Shown here in pieces: positions 1 through 8,666 of a DNA stretch of 64,000 nt (positions are counted from its first letter, which is position 1; each line of letters opens with the position of its first letter). A program made the translations under genes and the position numbers. Under the pieces are notes generated by a model, which had not been told where the DNA came from, searched no databases, and saw nothing but the letters and a program-made list of their open reading frames with translations. The stretch lies in NCBI GenBank assembly GCA_030604135.1, contig JAUVWL010000006.1, forward strand, positions 62,001 through 126,000, given 5' to 3'. Source of the DNA: Burkholderiales bacterium (GTDB lineage: Bacteria > Pseudomonadota > Gammaproteobacteria > Burkholderiales > Burkholderiaceae_C).

Positions 1-130
1 GCAAGGGATCAGCGCGGTCAGGGTCGCTGGGCCGTTGCGGCAGGGCAGCGCCTTTCGGTGCAGCTGCGGGATGGTTGACCAGATCGGCTGCTGAACCGGT
101 TTGTCGACCGGATGGGGGGGCATGCGGCAT
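1..130 (-). CDS. Partial gene of unknown function, 5' end only
   Basis: A strong ribosome binding site (CAGGAGGA, read on the minus strand at about 135-142) lies 5 bases before an ATG at 128-130, and the frame stays open for 43 codons to the window edge. A second ATG at 121-123 in another frame is also open to the edge and gives a more protein-like sequence with W, H and C residues, but sits 12 bases from the ribosome binding site. The frame is therefore not settled. I recognise no family. The gene is divergent from bktB and shares its upstream region. Confidence 0.4.
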   Translation of the reverse strand, partial: MPHAPPSGRQTGSAADLVNHPAAAPKGAALPQRPSDPDRADPL

Positions 131-192
131 GAGTTCCTCCTGTTCTGGTTCGAAGCGGTGATCACAATTTGCGCCTGCCCCACTCTTCCCGC

Positions 193-208
193 CTTGACCC
201 GGGTCAAG
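193..208. promoter_or_regulatory. Perfect 16-bp palindrome of Crp/Fnr type
   Basis: CTTGACCCGGGTCAAG is a perfect palindrome and contains TTGA-N6-TCAA, the half-site layout of Crp/Fnr-family (Fnr, FixK, Dnr) boxes. It overlaps a possible -35 (TTGACC, 194-199) for bktB, about 65 bases before its start. It may equally serve the divergent gene. The regulator is inferred from the motif only. Confidence 0.45.
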
Positions 209-270
209 TTTCGTGTCAGTTATGTCGGTACGATGTGGGCATTGCCCGAAAACCACCCCAGGAGACATCC

Positions 271-1455
271 ATGAGCCGCGAAGTTGTTGTTGTCAGTGCA
301 GTCCGTACCGCGATCGGAACCTTTGGCGGAAGCCTCAAGGACGTGCCCCCCACCGAACTCGGTGCCCTGGTCGTGCGGGAGGCACTGGCCCGGGCACAGA
401 CCGAGGGCAAGGACGTCGGGCATGTGGTGTTCGGCCATGTGGTCAACACCGAACCGAAAGACATGTACCTCTCGCGCGTGGCCGCCATCAACGGCGGCTG
501 CGCCGAAGCCACCCCCGCCTTCAACGTCAACCGCCTCTGCGGCTCTGGTCTGCAGGCCATCGTCTCGGCCAGCCAGTCCATTCTGCTGGGCGACTGCGAT
601 GTCGCCATCGGCGGCGGTGCCGAAAACATGAGCCGCGCGCCCTATGCCAGCCTGACCAGCCGATGGGGCGCCCGCATGGGCGACACCAAGATGGTCGACA
701 TGATGGTCGGTGCCCTGCACGACCCCTTCCACAACATCCACATGGGTGTGACTGCCGAGAATGTGGCCGCCAAATACGGCATCACCCGCGAGATGCAGGA
801 CGCACTCGCCCTGGAAAGCCACAACCGCGCCGAGCGAGCCACCACCGAGGGGCGCTTCAAGGACCAGATCGTGCCCGTCATGCTCAAGAGCAAGAAGGGT
901 GAAGTGGCCTACGCCACCGACGAGCACTTCCGCCCTGGCTGCAAGCTGGAAGACATGGCCAAGCTCAAACCGGTGTTCGTCAAGGAAAACGGCACCGTGA
1001 CCGCCGGCAACGCCTCGGGCATCAACGATGCCGCCGCCGCCGTGGTGCTGATGGATGCACAGGCCGCCCAGGCCCGCGGCGCCAAGCCGCTGGCCCGACT
1101 GGTGGGCTATGCCCATACCGGCCTCGACCCCAAGATCATGGGTGTGGGCCCGATCTCCGCCACGCAGGCTGTGCTGAAGAAGACCGGTCTGTCGGTCAAC
1201 GATCTGGACGTGATCGAAGCCAACGAAGCCTTCGCGGCCCAGGCCTGCGCCGTGACCCGGGAGCTGGGACTGGACCCGGCCAAGGTCAACCCCAATGGCT
1301 CTGGCATTTCGCTGGGCCACCCCATCGGTGCCACCGGCGCACTGATCACCGTCAAGGCGCTGTACGAGCTTCAACGTGTGCAAGGCCGCTACGCACTGGT
1401 CACGATGTGCATCGGCGGCGGTCAGGGCATCGCGGCCGTGTTCGAGAGGATGTGA
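271..1455 (+). CDS. bktB: Beta-ketothiolase (acetyl-CoA C-acyltransferase)
   Basis: Thiolase of 394 residues that condenses or cleaves acyl-CoA and acetyl-CoA. BktB-type enzymes supply 3-ketoacyl-CoA for polyhydroxyalkanoate synthesis and work in fatty-acid degradation. The nucleophile Cys90 is in NRLCGSG, the active-site His350 in GHPIGATG, and the second catalytic Cys380 in CIGGGQG near the C terminus. Length and sequence fit Ralstonia BktB closely. The ATG at 271 has AGGAGA just upstream; the frame is open further upstream, but those codons are not thiolase-like. No other PHA genes are next to it, so the pathway assignment is inference. Confidence 0.9.
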   Translation: MSREVVVVSAVRTAIGTFGGSLKDVPPTELGALVVREALARAQTEGKDVGHVVFGHVVNTEPKDMYLSRVAAINGGCAEATPAFNVNRLCGSGLQAIVSASQSILLGDCDVAIGGGAENMSRAPYASLTSRWGARMGDTKMVDMMVGALHDPFHNIHMGVTAENVAAKYGITREMQDALALESHNRAERATTEGRFKDQIVPVMLKSKKGEVAYATDEHFRPGCKLEDMAKLKPVFVKENGTVTAGNASGINDAAAAVVLMDAQAAQARGAKPLARLVGYAHTGLDPKIMGVGPISATQAVLKKTGLSVNDLDVIEANEAFAAQACAVTRELGLDPAKVNPNGSGISLGHPIGATGALITVKALYELQRVQGRYALVTMCIGGGQGIAAVFERM

Positions 1456-1460
1456 CCGCG

Positions 1461-2819
1461 ATGCGCTGGTCAGCAGCCCTCGATGAACTCGAACGCGGCC
1501 TGCTCCAGCGCGACGTGGCCGCCCGGGTGCTGCTGCTGGCTGCGCTGGCCGGTGAGCACGTACTGCTGCTCGGCCCACCGGGCACGGCCAAGAGCGAGCT
1601 GGCGCGCCGCCTGCAGCGGCTGCTGCCCGGCGCGCACTACTTCGAGCGCCTGCTGACCCGCTTCTCGGTACCCGAGGAGCTGTTCGGGCCCTTGTCCCTG
1701 AAGGCGCTGGAAGACGACCGCTATGAGCGCCTGACCGAAGGCTACCTGCCCAGTGCCGAGGTCGCCTTCCTCGACGAGGTGTTCAAGGCCAACTCGGCCA
1801 TTCTCAACACCTTGCTGGGCCTGCTGCACGAGCGCATGTTCGACAACGGCCACCAGCGCATGACCGCACCGCTGGTCTGCCTGGTCGGTGCCAGTAACGA
1901 GGTGCCCCAGGACGACAGCCTCCAGGCCTTCTACGACCGCTTTCTGTTGCGGGTACCGGTGCACCCCGTCGACGACGCCCACTTTGCCGCGCTGCTGCAG
2001 ACCACCCTGCCCGAAGGCGACGTCCATCCGGATGCGCAGCTGTCTCCGGCCTCGCTGCAGGCCTTGCGCGCGCAGGCTGCGGGCGTCGTGCTGGGCGCCG
2101 ACGTGATGTCTCTGCTGGCGACCGCCCGTGAGCGCACCCGCCAGACGCAGCAGAGCGTGTCGGACCGCCGCTGGCGCCAGACCGTCCACCTGCTGCAGGT
2201 GCAGGCGGCCAGCAGGGGCGCGGCCGAGGTGTCGCCCTGGGACGCCTGGCTGCTGCCCTTCACCCTGGCGGCCGACCCGGACCAGGTGCCGGGCTGGACC
2301 GACTGGTTTCTGCGGACGGTGGCCCGGACCACCCCCCTGGCCGTCGACGGGCTGGACAGGGCCGCGCAGGCCTTCGAACAGCAGCTGGATATCGAGCGGC
2401 GGGCACCCGCCGACGCGCAGGACGACAGCGCCGGCAAACTGGCCCTGGCGCGCGCCATCGCCGGGCCGACCAGCGAAAGCGAGTTGGTGCGCATCACCAG
2501 CGAACGCGCCCATCGCCGCTATGGCGAGCGGCACGTGCGCGCCCGGGTGGCCCAGGTGGCCGAGGTACGGCAGCGGGTCGAGACACTGCAGACCGAGGTG
2601 CATGCCACGGCCCGCGAGGTATCGGCCCAGGCGCTTGGCCATGGCTGGCTGCCCCCTTCCTGGCTCGAACAGATCAAGGCCGTCCACACGCAGCGCTGTG
2701 CAATGGTGGATGGCCTGGCGCTGCGGCTGAACGAGCTGCAGCAGGGCTTTGCCGCGCTGCCGCGGCTGACCGAAGACCGGTCAGAGGCCGTTCCCCTGCC
2801 CGTGACCTGGCAGGACTGA
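1461..2819 (+). CDS. ravA: RavA-like MoxR-family AAA+ ATPase
   Basis: AAA+ ATPase of 452 residues. Walker A is GPPGTAKS near residues 39-46, Walker B is in the FLDEVFKAN stretch, and the RFSVPEELFGPLS region closely resembles E. coli RavA. MoxR ATPases act as chaperones with VWA-domain partners, and the next gene encodes one, 7 bases downstream. RavA-ViaA in E. coli acts on respiratory complexes and Fe-S proteins. This protein is about 45 residues shorter than E. coli RavA, and I cannot make out a LARA domain between the AAA lid and the C-terminal region (LPPSWLEQI). The start at 1461 is 3 bases after the bktB stop codon, so the two may be co-transcribed. Confidence 0.82.
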   Translation: MRWSAALDELERGLLQRDVAARVLLLAALAGEHVLLLGPPGTAKSELARRLQRLLPGAHYFERLLTRFSVPEELFGPLSLKALEDDRYERLTEGYLPSAEVAFLDEVFKANSAILNTLLGLLHERMFDNGHQRMTAPLVCLVGASNEVPQDDSLQAFYDRFLLRVPVHPVDDAHFAALLQTTLPEGDVHPDAQLSPASLQALRAQAAGVVLGADVMSLLATARERTRQTQQSVSDRRWRQTVHLLQVQAASRGAAEVSPWDAWLLPFTLAADPDQVPGWTDWFLRTVARTTPLAVDGLDRAAQAFEQQLDIERRAPADAQDDSAGKLALARAIAGPTSESELVRITSERAHRRYGERHVRARVAQVAEVRQRVETLQTEVHATAREVSAQALGHGWLPPSWLEQIKAVHTQRCAMVDGLALRLNELQQGFAALPRLTEDRSEAVPLPVTWQD

Positions 2820-2826
2820 GCCGGAC

Positions 2827-4311
2827 ATGGCCACGACGGCCCAGGACCACCCGACGGGCCCCACCCCGGCCGACCAGCCCTACCACCACCTGGCCGACCT
2901 GGCACGCGAACTCTGGCGCTGGTCGGTGGTGTGCAGCAGCGGCACGGCCGAGCTGCGGCTGGCCCAGCTGGGCCTCTGGCACGACGCGCTGATGGAAGGC
3001 CGTCTGCCTGCGGGTGACCACGACCTGGGTGACCCTGTCGCCACGGCGCCCCTGCGCCAGCTGATCGGCGAACTGGACTTGCTCAGCCTCACCCGTGGCC
3101 ATGCGTCGCTGACCCGGCAACTGCTGCAAAGCCTGCTCTGGCACCTGGACGGCCTGATAGACCGTCCGGATTCCGAAACCCGTGAACAGGCTGTCACCCG
3201 CATGGCCGGGGAGTTTCGCGAGAACTGGACGCTGCAGCGCCAGGGCTGGGAAGAGGCCATGTCGCTGCTCAAGTCGCTGGGCGACCTGTCGCACCTGCAC
3301 TGGGACGAACTCAAGGGCCAGCTCAGCCGGCGGGAATGGGCCGAAGCACGGCGCATCGGCAGCCTGCTGGAACGCCTGCCCGAGCTGGCCCGTTTCATCG
3401 ATGGCGTGGGCCGTCGCACTCTGGACACCCACCAGCCCGTTGCCCGCACAGCGCAGCCCGAACGATCGGCGCAGGAGCGTGCCGCACCACGCCCGACCGA
3501 CGACGACCGGCGCAGCCCGGAGCCCACCGCCGTGGACGGGGTTCACCGCTCCAGGGCAATGGCGCGCATGACCGGCAGCGAGAGCCTGAACCTGACCCAC
3601 CCGGTGCTGCGGCGCCTGTGGCGTGCCCGCTTTGCGGAAGCCCAACTGCTCAGCTACGACGACCGGGCGCGCGAGCCCAGTCCACGCCCGAGCCCGCAGA
3701 GCAAAGGCGCCGCTGCCCGCCAGCAGCGCACGCCCGCCGGCCATGGTCCGATGATCGTCTGCCTGGACACCTCGGGCTCCATGCAGGGTGCACCCGAGAA
3801 CGTGGCCAAAGCCTGCGTGCTGCAGGCCCTGCGCAGCGCCCACGAGGGTCGGCGTGCCTGCCAGCTGCTGGCCTTCGGTGGACCGGGCGAGGTGCTGGAA
3901 CGGCCGCTGACCCACGACGCCGCCGGACTGGATGCCCTGCTCGACCTGATGGCCCAGGCCTTCGATGGCGGAACCGACGTGCAGACCCCCATCGAACGCG
4001 CGATCGAGCGGGTGCGGCAACAGGAATGGCAGGACGCCGACGTGCTGATCGTCAGCGACGGCGAATTCGGACTGACGCCCGCCACACTAACCCAGCTGCG
4101 CCAGGCCAAGCAGCAGCTGGCTTTGCGCGTACATGGCATCCTGATCGGCGACCGCGAGACCATCGGCCTGGTGGAGATCTGCGACGCCCTGCACTGGGTG
4201 CGCGACTGGCGCCGCTACGGGGCCGCCAAGGGCGCGGCCGCCGAAGGTTTTTCACCGGTGCACAGTCGCAGCCTGACATCGATGTACTTTCCGAACGCGG
4301 TCCGCAGGTAG
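2827..4311 (+). CDS. viaA: ViaA-like VWA-domain protein
   Basis: Protein of 494 residues with a helical N-terminal half and a C-terminal von Willebrand A domain. The metal-ion-dependent adhesion site motif DTSGSM begins at residue 314, followed by a GGTDVQTP loop and a VSDGEFG strand typical of ViaA/CoxE-type VWA domains. E. coli ViaA is 483 residues, a close length match. It directly follows the MoxR ATPase, as in ravA-viaA, so the two are expected to work as a pair. The linker between the halves (about residues 205-240) is rich in Arg and Pro and looks disordered. Confidence 0.82.
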   Translation: MATTAQDHPTGPTPADQPYHHLADLARELWRWSVVCSSGTAELRLAQLGLWHDALMEGRLPAGDHDLGDPVATAPLRQLIGELDLLSLTRGHASLTRQLLQSLLWHLDGLIDRPDSETREQAVTRMAGEFRENWTLQRQGWEEAMSLLKSLGDLSHLHWDELKGQLSRREWAEARRIGSLLERLPELARFIDGVGRRTLDTHQPVARTAQPERSAQERAAPRPTDDDRRSPEPTAVDGVHRSRAMARMTGSESLNLTHPVLRRLWRARFAEAQLLSYDDRAREPSPRPSPQSKGAAARQQRTPAGHGPMIVCLDTSGSMQGAPENVAKACVLQALRSAHEGRRACQLLAFGGPGEVLERPLTHDAAGLDALLDLMAQAFDGGTDVQTPIERAIERVRQQEWQDADVLIVSDGEFGLTPATLTQLRQAKQQLALRVHGILIGDRETIGLVEICDALHWVRDWRRYGAAKGAAAEGFSPVHSRSLTSMYFPNAVRR

Positions 4312-4331
4312 CCGCCCTGCCCCGGCCAGCT

Positions 4332-5075
4332 TCACTCGTCCCCCTGGAAACCGCCGCGCCTGCAAGTCAGCACCAGGGTGTCGCGCCAGCCCAGCTGGTC
4401 CGGCTCGATGGGCTGGATGGGTGTGGACTCGTGGATTACCCGCTCGTCATCCAGCAGCAACAGCGACCAGGGCTCGGTGAGCGTGAAGCGCTGCCCCCGC
4501 GGACCGTCCGTTTCGAACACGCGGCTTTCACCCCCTTTGATGGCGTGGCGGCCCACCATGAAAACCGCCACCAGGTCGACACCGTCGCGGTGCGCGCCCT
4601 CGGGTGTGGGACGCCCGATGCCATCGGTGGTGTCGATGCGGAACACATGGGCTTCGACATACCAGGGCTGGACGCCTCGAAGCGCAGAAGCCGCGTCACC
4701 GACCCGCGCCAACAGGCGGTTCCAGACCGGCAAGCACACCGTCGCAGGCACAACGGGTTCGAACCAGCGCTGCATGCCACCGTGCAAGGCGTTGTACTCC
4801 AGCGGCTGCCAGTGGGCCCGGTGAGGCACCTGTTGAACCTGTTCGCCATTGACCACAAAGCAACTGTGCCGACGGCGGCGGTACCGGCCGCCGTCGCGCA
4901 GGTAGGCGTCTGGCGGCAGATCGTGCCAGGCGCGCTGCAACTCAGCCAGCTCCTGGCGCGACGTCGGCAACCAGTCTGGCAGGTCGGCACCGGAGAGCAG
5001 CGAAAAGCCTTCGGCACAAAGCTGCGACGTCAGTTGGTCAGGGGCCACACAAGGAGGGGCAAATGGTCGTGTCAT
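4332..5075 (-). CDS. 2-oxoglutarate/Fe(II) dioxygenase family protein
   Basis: Protein of 247 residues resembling the 2OG-Fe dioxygenase family (PF10014), some members of which hydroxylate free amino acids such as isoleucine. The facial triad is visible as His162-x-Asp164 (AHRDGVD) and His215 (RVIHEST), with Arg231 (GWRDTL) placed to bind 2-oxoglutarate. No ribosome binding site is clear. ATG at 5075 is chosen; GTG codons at 5096 and 5105 are alternatives that add 7 or 10 residues. It is convergent with viaA and divergent from hemerythrin. The substrate is unknown. Confidence 0.75.
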   Translation of the reverse strand: MTRPFAPPCVAPDQLTSQLCAEGFSLLSGADLPDWLPTSRQELAELQRAWHDLPPDAYLRDGGRYRRRRHSCFVVNGEQVQQVPHRAHWQPLEYNALHGGMQRWFEPVVPATVCLPVWNRLLARVGDAASALRGVQPWYVEAHVFRIDTTDGIGRPTPEGAHRDGVDLVAVFMVGRHAIKGGESRVFETDGPRGQRFTLTEPWSLLLLDDERVIHESTPIQPIEPDQLGWRDTLVLTCRRGGFQGDE

Positions 5076-5113
5076 GTGCTGCAGTGTAGCGAGCACGAAA
5101 GCCACCTCAATGC

Positions 5114-5132
5114 GCGTGATCGGTGCGTGATC
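5114..5132. promoter_or_regulatory. Direct repeat in the dioxygenase/hemerythrin intergenic region
   Basis: The octamer GCGTGATC occurs at 5114-5121 and again at 5125-5132, 11 bases apart, so both copies face the same side of the helix. They sit between the divergent dioxygenase and hemerythrin genes. This layout suits a transcription-factor site, but no regulator can be named. Confidence 0.3.
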
Positions 5133-5207
5133 ACTTTCTGCGCTGGATCAAAACGCGCACATGGATGGCCTGTCAAGCTTGCACCCGTGACTACCCAGGA
5201 GAACATC

Positions 5208-5648
5208 ATGAACAAGGTGCAATGGTCGGATGGCCTGCTGCTTGGCTTCGAGCCGATGGACAAGGTCCATCGGGATTTTGTGGACCTCCTGGCCACCGCC
5301 CAGAACGCCAGTGACGCTCAGTTGCCTGGGGCCTGGCTGGCGGTGGTGGAGCACACGGAAGACCATTTCGGCCGTGAGGACGAGTGGATGCGGCGCACCC
5401 ATTTTTCGTCGGCCGAGAACCACATCCTGCAACACCGGGTGGTGCTCAACGTGCTGCGGGACGGCATTGGCATGGCGCGGGCCGGCGAGATTGAGCGTGT
5501 GCGCGAAATGGCCAGTGAACTGGCGGTCTGGTTTGCCAAACACACGCAATCGCTGGATGCCGCGCTGGCCCTGCACATGCGCCGGCAGCCGGCCTCAGAG
5601 CTTGTCCGAAAACGCCACAAGACGGTGCACCACGCGCCAGCCCCTTGA
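5208..5648 (+). CDS. Bacteriohemerythrin
   Basis: Single-domain hemerythrin of 146 residues, an O2-binding di-iron protein of the cytoplasm. All the expected iron ligands are present: His21, His53 and Glu57 (HFGRE), His72 and His76 (HILQH), and a late HTQSLD motif giving the last His and Asp. The start at 5208 has AGGAG 6 bases upstream. The C-terminal tail past the four-helix domain is basic. These proteins store or deliver O2 or bind NO; the neighbouring genes do not settle which. Confidence 0.88.
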   Translation: MNKVQWSDGLLLGFEPMDKVHRDFVDLLATAQNASDAQLPGAWLAVVEHTEDHFGREDEWMRRTHFSSAENHILQHRVVLNVLRDGIGMARAGEIERVREMASELAVWFAKHTQSLDAALALHMRRQPASELVRKRHKTVHHAPAP

Positions 5649-5765
5649 TCAGGGTACGCAAGATGCCGGGCGCCGATGGGCGGGAAATACCCCCACCGGT
5701 GCTGGGGAAAACCATGGGGCCTGCGTCCTCGGTGGCTGGCTATATTCATCGGACAGGAGATGTCC

Positions 5766-6614
5766 ATGGCCGATGCCGTTTCGCCGAAAGAGCCCCAGCC
5801 ACCTGCCGATTCGGGGCACGAGCCCGGAATCAGTGAATCCGGTGCCCCACCAGGCCCCTCTGTCTTCAGTTTGAAGCTGGCCGATCTGCGGCCGGGTGAC
5901 ACCATCCGGTGGCTGCGCCTGGGCTGGGCCGACTTCCAGCGTTGTCCCCGCATCGGCCTGTTTTACGGTCTTTGCTTCTTCGCCATGGGGCACGCCCTGC
6001 TGGCGATCTTTCAGCGCGCACCCGAGTATGTGCTTGCCCTGAGTGCCGGCTTCCTCCTGATGGGCCCTTTCCTGTGCCTGGGTCTGTACGACGCCTCCAA
6101 GGCCATGCAAACCCACAGCCATCGGCCCTCGTTGCGGGCATCCCTGGTCTCCTGGAAACCAACCAAAGGGACGATGGCCATCTTTGCCGGCGTGCTGCTC
6201 ATTCTGGAAATGCTCTGGGGCCGCGCCTCTCTGGTGGTGTTCGCGGTGAGCTTCAACACCATGCCCGAGAAAGCCAACATCCTGGCCATGCTGCTGGACC
6301 CGGAGAACATCGGCTTCCTGATCACCTACACGGTGGTGGGGGCCGTCTTTGCCGGCCTGATATTCACCACCAGCGTCATCTCCATCCCCATGATCATGGA
6401 CCGGCAAACCGACGCGATTTCGGCCGGCCTGACCAGCATACGGGCCTGTCTGCAGAACCCGGGCGTGATGCTGCTGTGGGGCGCGCTGATCACCCTGCTG
6501 GTGCTGCTGGCCATGCTGCCGGCCTTCCTGGGCTTGCTCATCATCGGCCCCGTCATCGGTCACGCCACCTGGCACGCCTACCGGCACATCGTGCCGGCCC
6601 CTGACGCGGTCTGA
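5766..6614 (+). CDS. DUF2189 (BPSS1780-family) inner-membrane protein
   Basis: Integral membrane protein of 282 residues with a Pro-rich cytoplasmic N terminus (about 50 residues) followed by roughly six hydrophobic segments. The first (IGLFYGLCFFAMGHALLAIF) follows a WLRLGWADF motif typical of DUF2189 proteins. No biochemical function is established for the family. ATG at 5766 is preferred because ACAGGAGA ends 6 bases before it; an ATG at 5760 is too close. It stands alone on the plus strand between hemerythrin and the Na/Pi-type transporter. Confidence 0.75.
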   Translation: MADAVSPKEPQPPADSGHEPGISESGAPPGPSVFSLKLADLRPGDTIRWLRLGWADFQRCPRIGLFYGLCFFAMGHALLAIFQRAPEYVLALSAGFLLMGPFLCLGLYDASKAMQTHSHRPSLRASLVSWKPTKGTMAIFAGVLLILEMLWGRASLVVFAVSFNTMPEKANILAMLLDPENIGFLITYTVVGAVFAGLIFTTSVISIPMIMDRQTDAISAGLTSIRACLQNPGVMLLWGALITLLVLLAMLPAFLGLLIIGPVIGHATWHAYRHIVPAPDAV

Positions 6615-6670
6615 CGCGGCCCGGCCGCTTGGCGTCACCAGCTGCTGTCCGAGGCGGGTAAGCTCGCCCC

Positions 6671-7636
6671 ATGGTCACAACCGATTTCAGCAATTTCCAG
6701 CTGCTCGTCCTGGTCCTGAGTGCGCTGCTGCTGTTCCTCTACGGTCTGGAGCACTTCAGCAAAGAGCTCCAGGCCGTCGGCAGCGACCGCCTGCCCCGCT
6801 GGCTGGGTCTGGCCACCAGAAACCGCTTCAGTGGCCTGGCCCTGGGCGCTGGTGTCACCGCCGTGGTGCAGTCCAGCAGCGCGGTCAGTGCCCTGGTGGT
6901 GGCCCTGGTCAATGCCGGCACGCTGAGTTTTTCGGCCAGCCTGGCGGTGTTGCTGGGCGCCAAAGTGGGCACCACCGCCACCGCCTGGCTGGTGTCGTTC
7001 AAGCTGACGCAGATCGGACCCTACCTGATCGTGCTCGGTGGCGTCCTGACCATGCTGCCGTTCCAGATCCGGGTGATCGGGCGGGCCATCTTTTACTTCG
7101 GCTTCATCTTCTTCACGCTCGACCTGATCGGCCAGTCGCTGGAACCTTTGCGGCAGGCACCCTGGATACTCGAACAGTTGGCCCGGGCCAGCGAGCCCTG
7201 GATCGGCGTGGTGCTGGGCGCCCTGATCACCATGCTTCTGCAGTCCAGCAGCGTGGTCTCGGGCCTGGCCGTGGTGCTGGTGCAGCAAGGTGTGCTGGCG
7301 CCGGAAGCGGCGATTGCCATTGTCATCGGGGCCAACGCCGGGACCACCGTCACGGCGCTGATCGCCAGCATTCCGATGGATGCGTTCGCGCGCCGGGCCG
7401 CGCAGATGAACGCATTCTTCAATGGGGTGGGTGTGCTGCTGATGCTGCCTTTTGTGGCACCGTTTGCGCGCTGGGCCATCGGCCTGGGGGATTCACCCGA
7501 CCAGGCAGTGGCCATTGCCCACCTGAGCTTCAATCTGGGCCTGGCGCTGTTCTTCCTGCCCTGGACAGACTGGTTCGGCCGGCGCTGGGCGCCCAAGGGC
7601 GAACCAACACCCTCGCCGGAAAACGCGCCGGTCTGA
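6671..7636 (+). CDS. Na/Pi-cotransporter family (NptA/YjbB-like) membrane protein
   Basis: Membrane protein of 321 residues with two inverted repeats, each carrying the family hallmark QSSS (VVQSSSAVSAL and LLQSSSVVSGL) followed by a G-A-x-x-GTT motif (GAKVGTTATA and GANAGTTVTA). This is the core of type II Na-dependent phosphate transporters. The C-terminal PhoU-like cytoplasmic domain found in longer YjbB proteins is absent, as the protein ends after the last membrane segment. Phosphate export or uptake is inferred from the family only. It is convergent with acuI. Confidence 0.82.
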   Translation: MVTTDFSNFQLLVLVLSALLLFLYGLEHFSKELQAVGSDRLPRWLGLATRNRFSGLALGAGVTAVVQSSSAVSALVVALVNAGTLSFSASLAVLLGAKVGTTATAWLVSFKLTQIGPYLIVLGGVLTMLPFQIRVIGRAIFYFGFIFFTLDLIGQSLEPLRQAPWILEQLARASEPWIGVVLGALITMLLQSSSVVSGLAVVLVQQGVLAPEAAIAIVIGANAGTTVTALIASIPMDAFARRAAQMNAFFNGVGVLLMLPFVAPFARWAIGLGDSPDQAVAIAHLSFNLGLALFFLPWTDWFGRRWAPKGEPTPSPENAPV

Positions 7637-7664
7637 CCAGACTCCCTCTCAGCCTCTCAGCCAC

Positions 7665-8666
7665 TCAAGCGTTCACATCCACCACCAGCCGCCCGCGCAC
7701 GCGACCGGCCAGGATGTCTTCGGCAGCGGCAGGTGCATCGGCCAGGGCGATGCCGCGCGTCATGGCGGCCAGCCTGCCGCGGTCCAGACGCTGCGCCAGC
7801 TGCTGCCAGGCCGCCTCACGCCGGGCCAGCGGCGCCATCACGCTGTCGATGCCGTACAAGGTGACACCCCGCAAAATGAACGGAGCCACGCTGGCCGGCA
7901 GGTCCATGCCCTGCGCCAGACCACAGGCGGCCACCGCACCGCCGTAGCGGGTCGAGGCACAGGCATTGGCCAGGGTGTGGCTGCCCACCGCATCGACCAC
8001 ACCGATCCAGCGTTCCTTCTGCAGTGGCTTGCCGGGCGCGGACAGCGCGGCGCGGTCGATGAGCTCGGTGGCCCCCAGGCCCTTGAGGTAATCGGCCTCC
8101 TCCAGTCGACCGGTGGACGCCACCACCGTGTGTCCAGCCGCCGCCAGCAGCGCGATGGCCACGCTGCCCACGCCCCCACCGGCTCCGGTCACCAGCACCT
8201 CGCCCATACCCGGCGACACACCGGCATCTTGCCAGTGGCGCTCCAGCGCCATGACGCACAGCATGGCGGTGTAGCCGGCGGTGCCGATGGCCATGGCTTC
8301 GCGGGCGCTCAGGCCGTCGGGCAGCGCCACCAGCCAGTCGCCCCTGACACGCGCCATCTGCGAAAGCCCGCCCCAGTGCGTCTCGCCGACGCCGAAGCCA
8401 TTGAGCACCACCTCATCGCCTAGCTTCCAGCGAGGGTGACCGCTGTGCACCACGGTGCCGGCGAAGTCGATGCCTGGCACCATGGGAAAACTGCGCACCA
8501 CCGGCGAGCGACCGGTGATGGCCAGCCCGTCCTTGTAGTTGATGGTCGACCAGTCAACCCGGACCGCCACGTCACCGGTGGCCGGCAGGCGATCCTCGTC
8601 CAGCTCGGTCAGGCTGCAGCGGTATCCGGCTTCATCGCTCTTGTCGATCAGCAGGCACTTGAACAT
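7665..8666 (-). CDS. acuI: Acrylyl-CoA reductase (NADPH), MDR family
   Basis: Zinc-independent medium-chain dehydrogenase/reductase of 333 residues, AcuI/YhdH type, which reduces acryloyl-CoA to propanoyl-CoA with NADPH. The N terminus ([10 protein letters not shown], then PGIDFAGTV) and the nucleotide-binding [10 protein letters not shown] motif are characteristic. In related bacteria the enzyme detoxifies acryloyl-CoA formed during dimethylsulfoniopropionate or 3-hydroxypropionate metabolism. CAAGGAGA lies just upstream of the ATG. The start overlaps the end of the upstream small membrane-protein gene by 35 bases, so the two are translationally close. Confidence 0.88.
   Translation of the reverse strand: MFKCLLIDKSDEAGYRCSLTELDEDRLPATGDVAVRVDWSTINYKDGLAITGRSPVVRSFPMVPGIDFAGTVVHSGHPRWKLGDEVVLNGFGVGETHWGGLSQMARVRGDWLVALPDGLSAREAMAIGTAGYTAMLCVMALERHWQDAGVSPGMGEVLVTGAGGGVGSVAIALLAAAGHTVVASTGRLEEADYLKGLGATELIDRAALSAPGKPLQKERWIGVVDAVGSHTLANACASTRYGGAVAACGLAQGMDLPASVAPFILRGVTLYGIDSVMAPLARREAAWQQLAQRLDRGRLAAMTRGIALADAPAAAEDILAGRVRGRLVVDVNA

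Noticed and set aside
220-1578. Long minus-strand open frame (about 450 codons) opposite bktB
   Set aside because: Low-complexity Gly/His/Val-rich shadow of a GC-rich gene; no domain, no ribosome binding site, and the plus-strand thiolase is certain.
3336-5207. N-terminal part of a long frame that continues into the hemerythrin gene
   Set aside because: The part before 5208 runs in shadow of viaA and antisense to the dioxygenase; only the end from ATG 5208 is a real protein.
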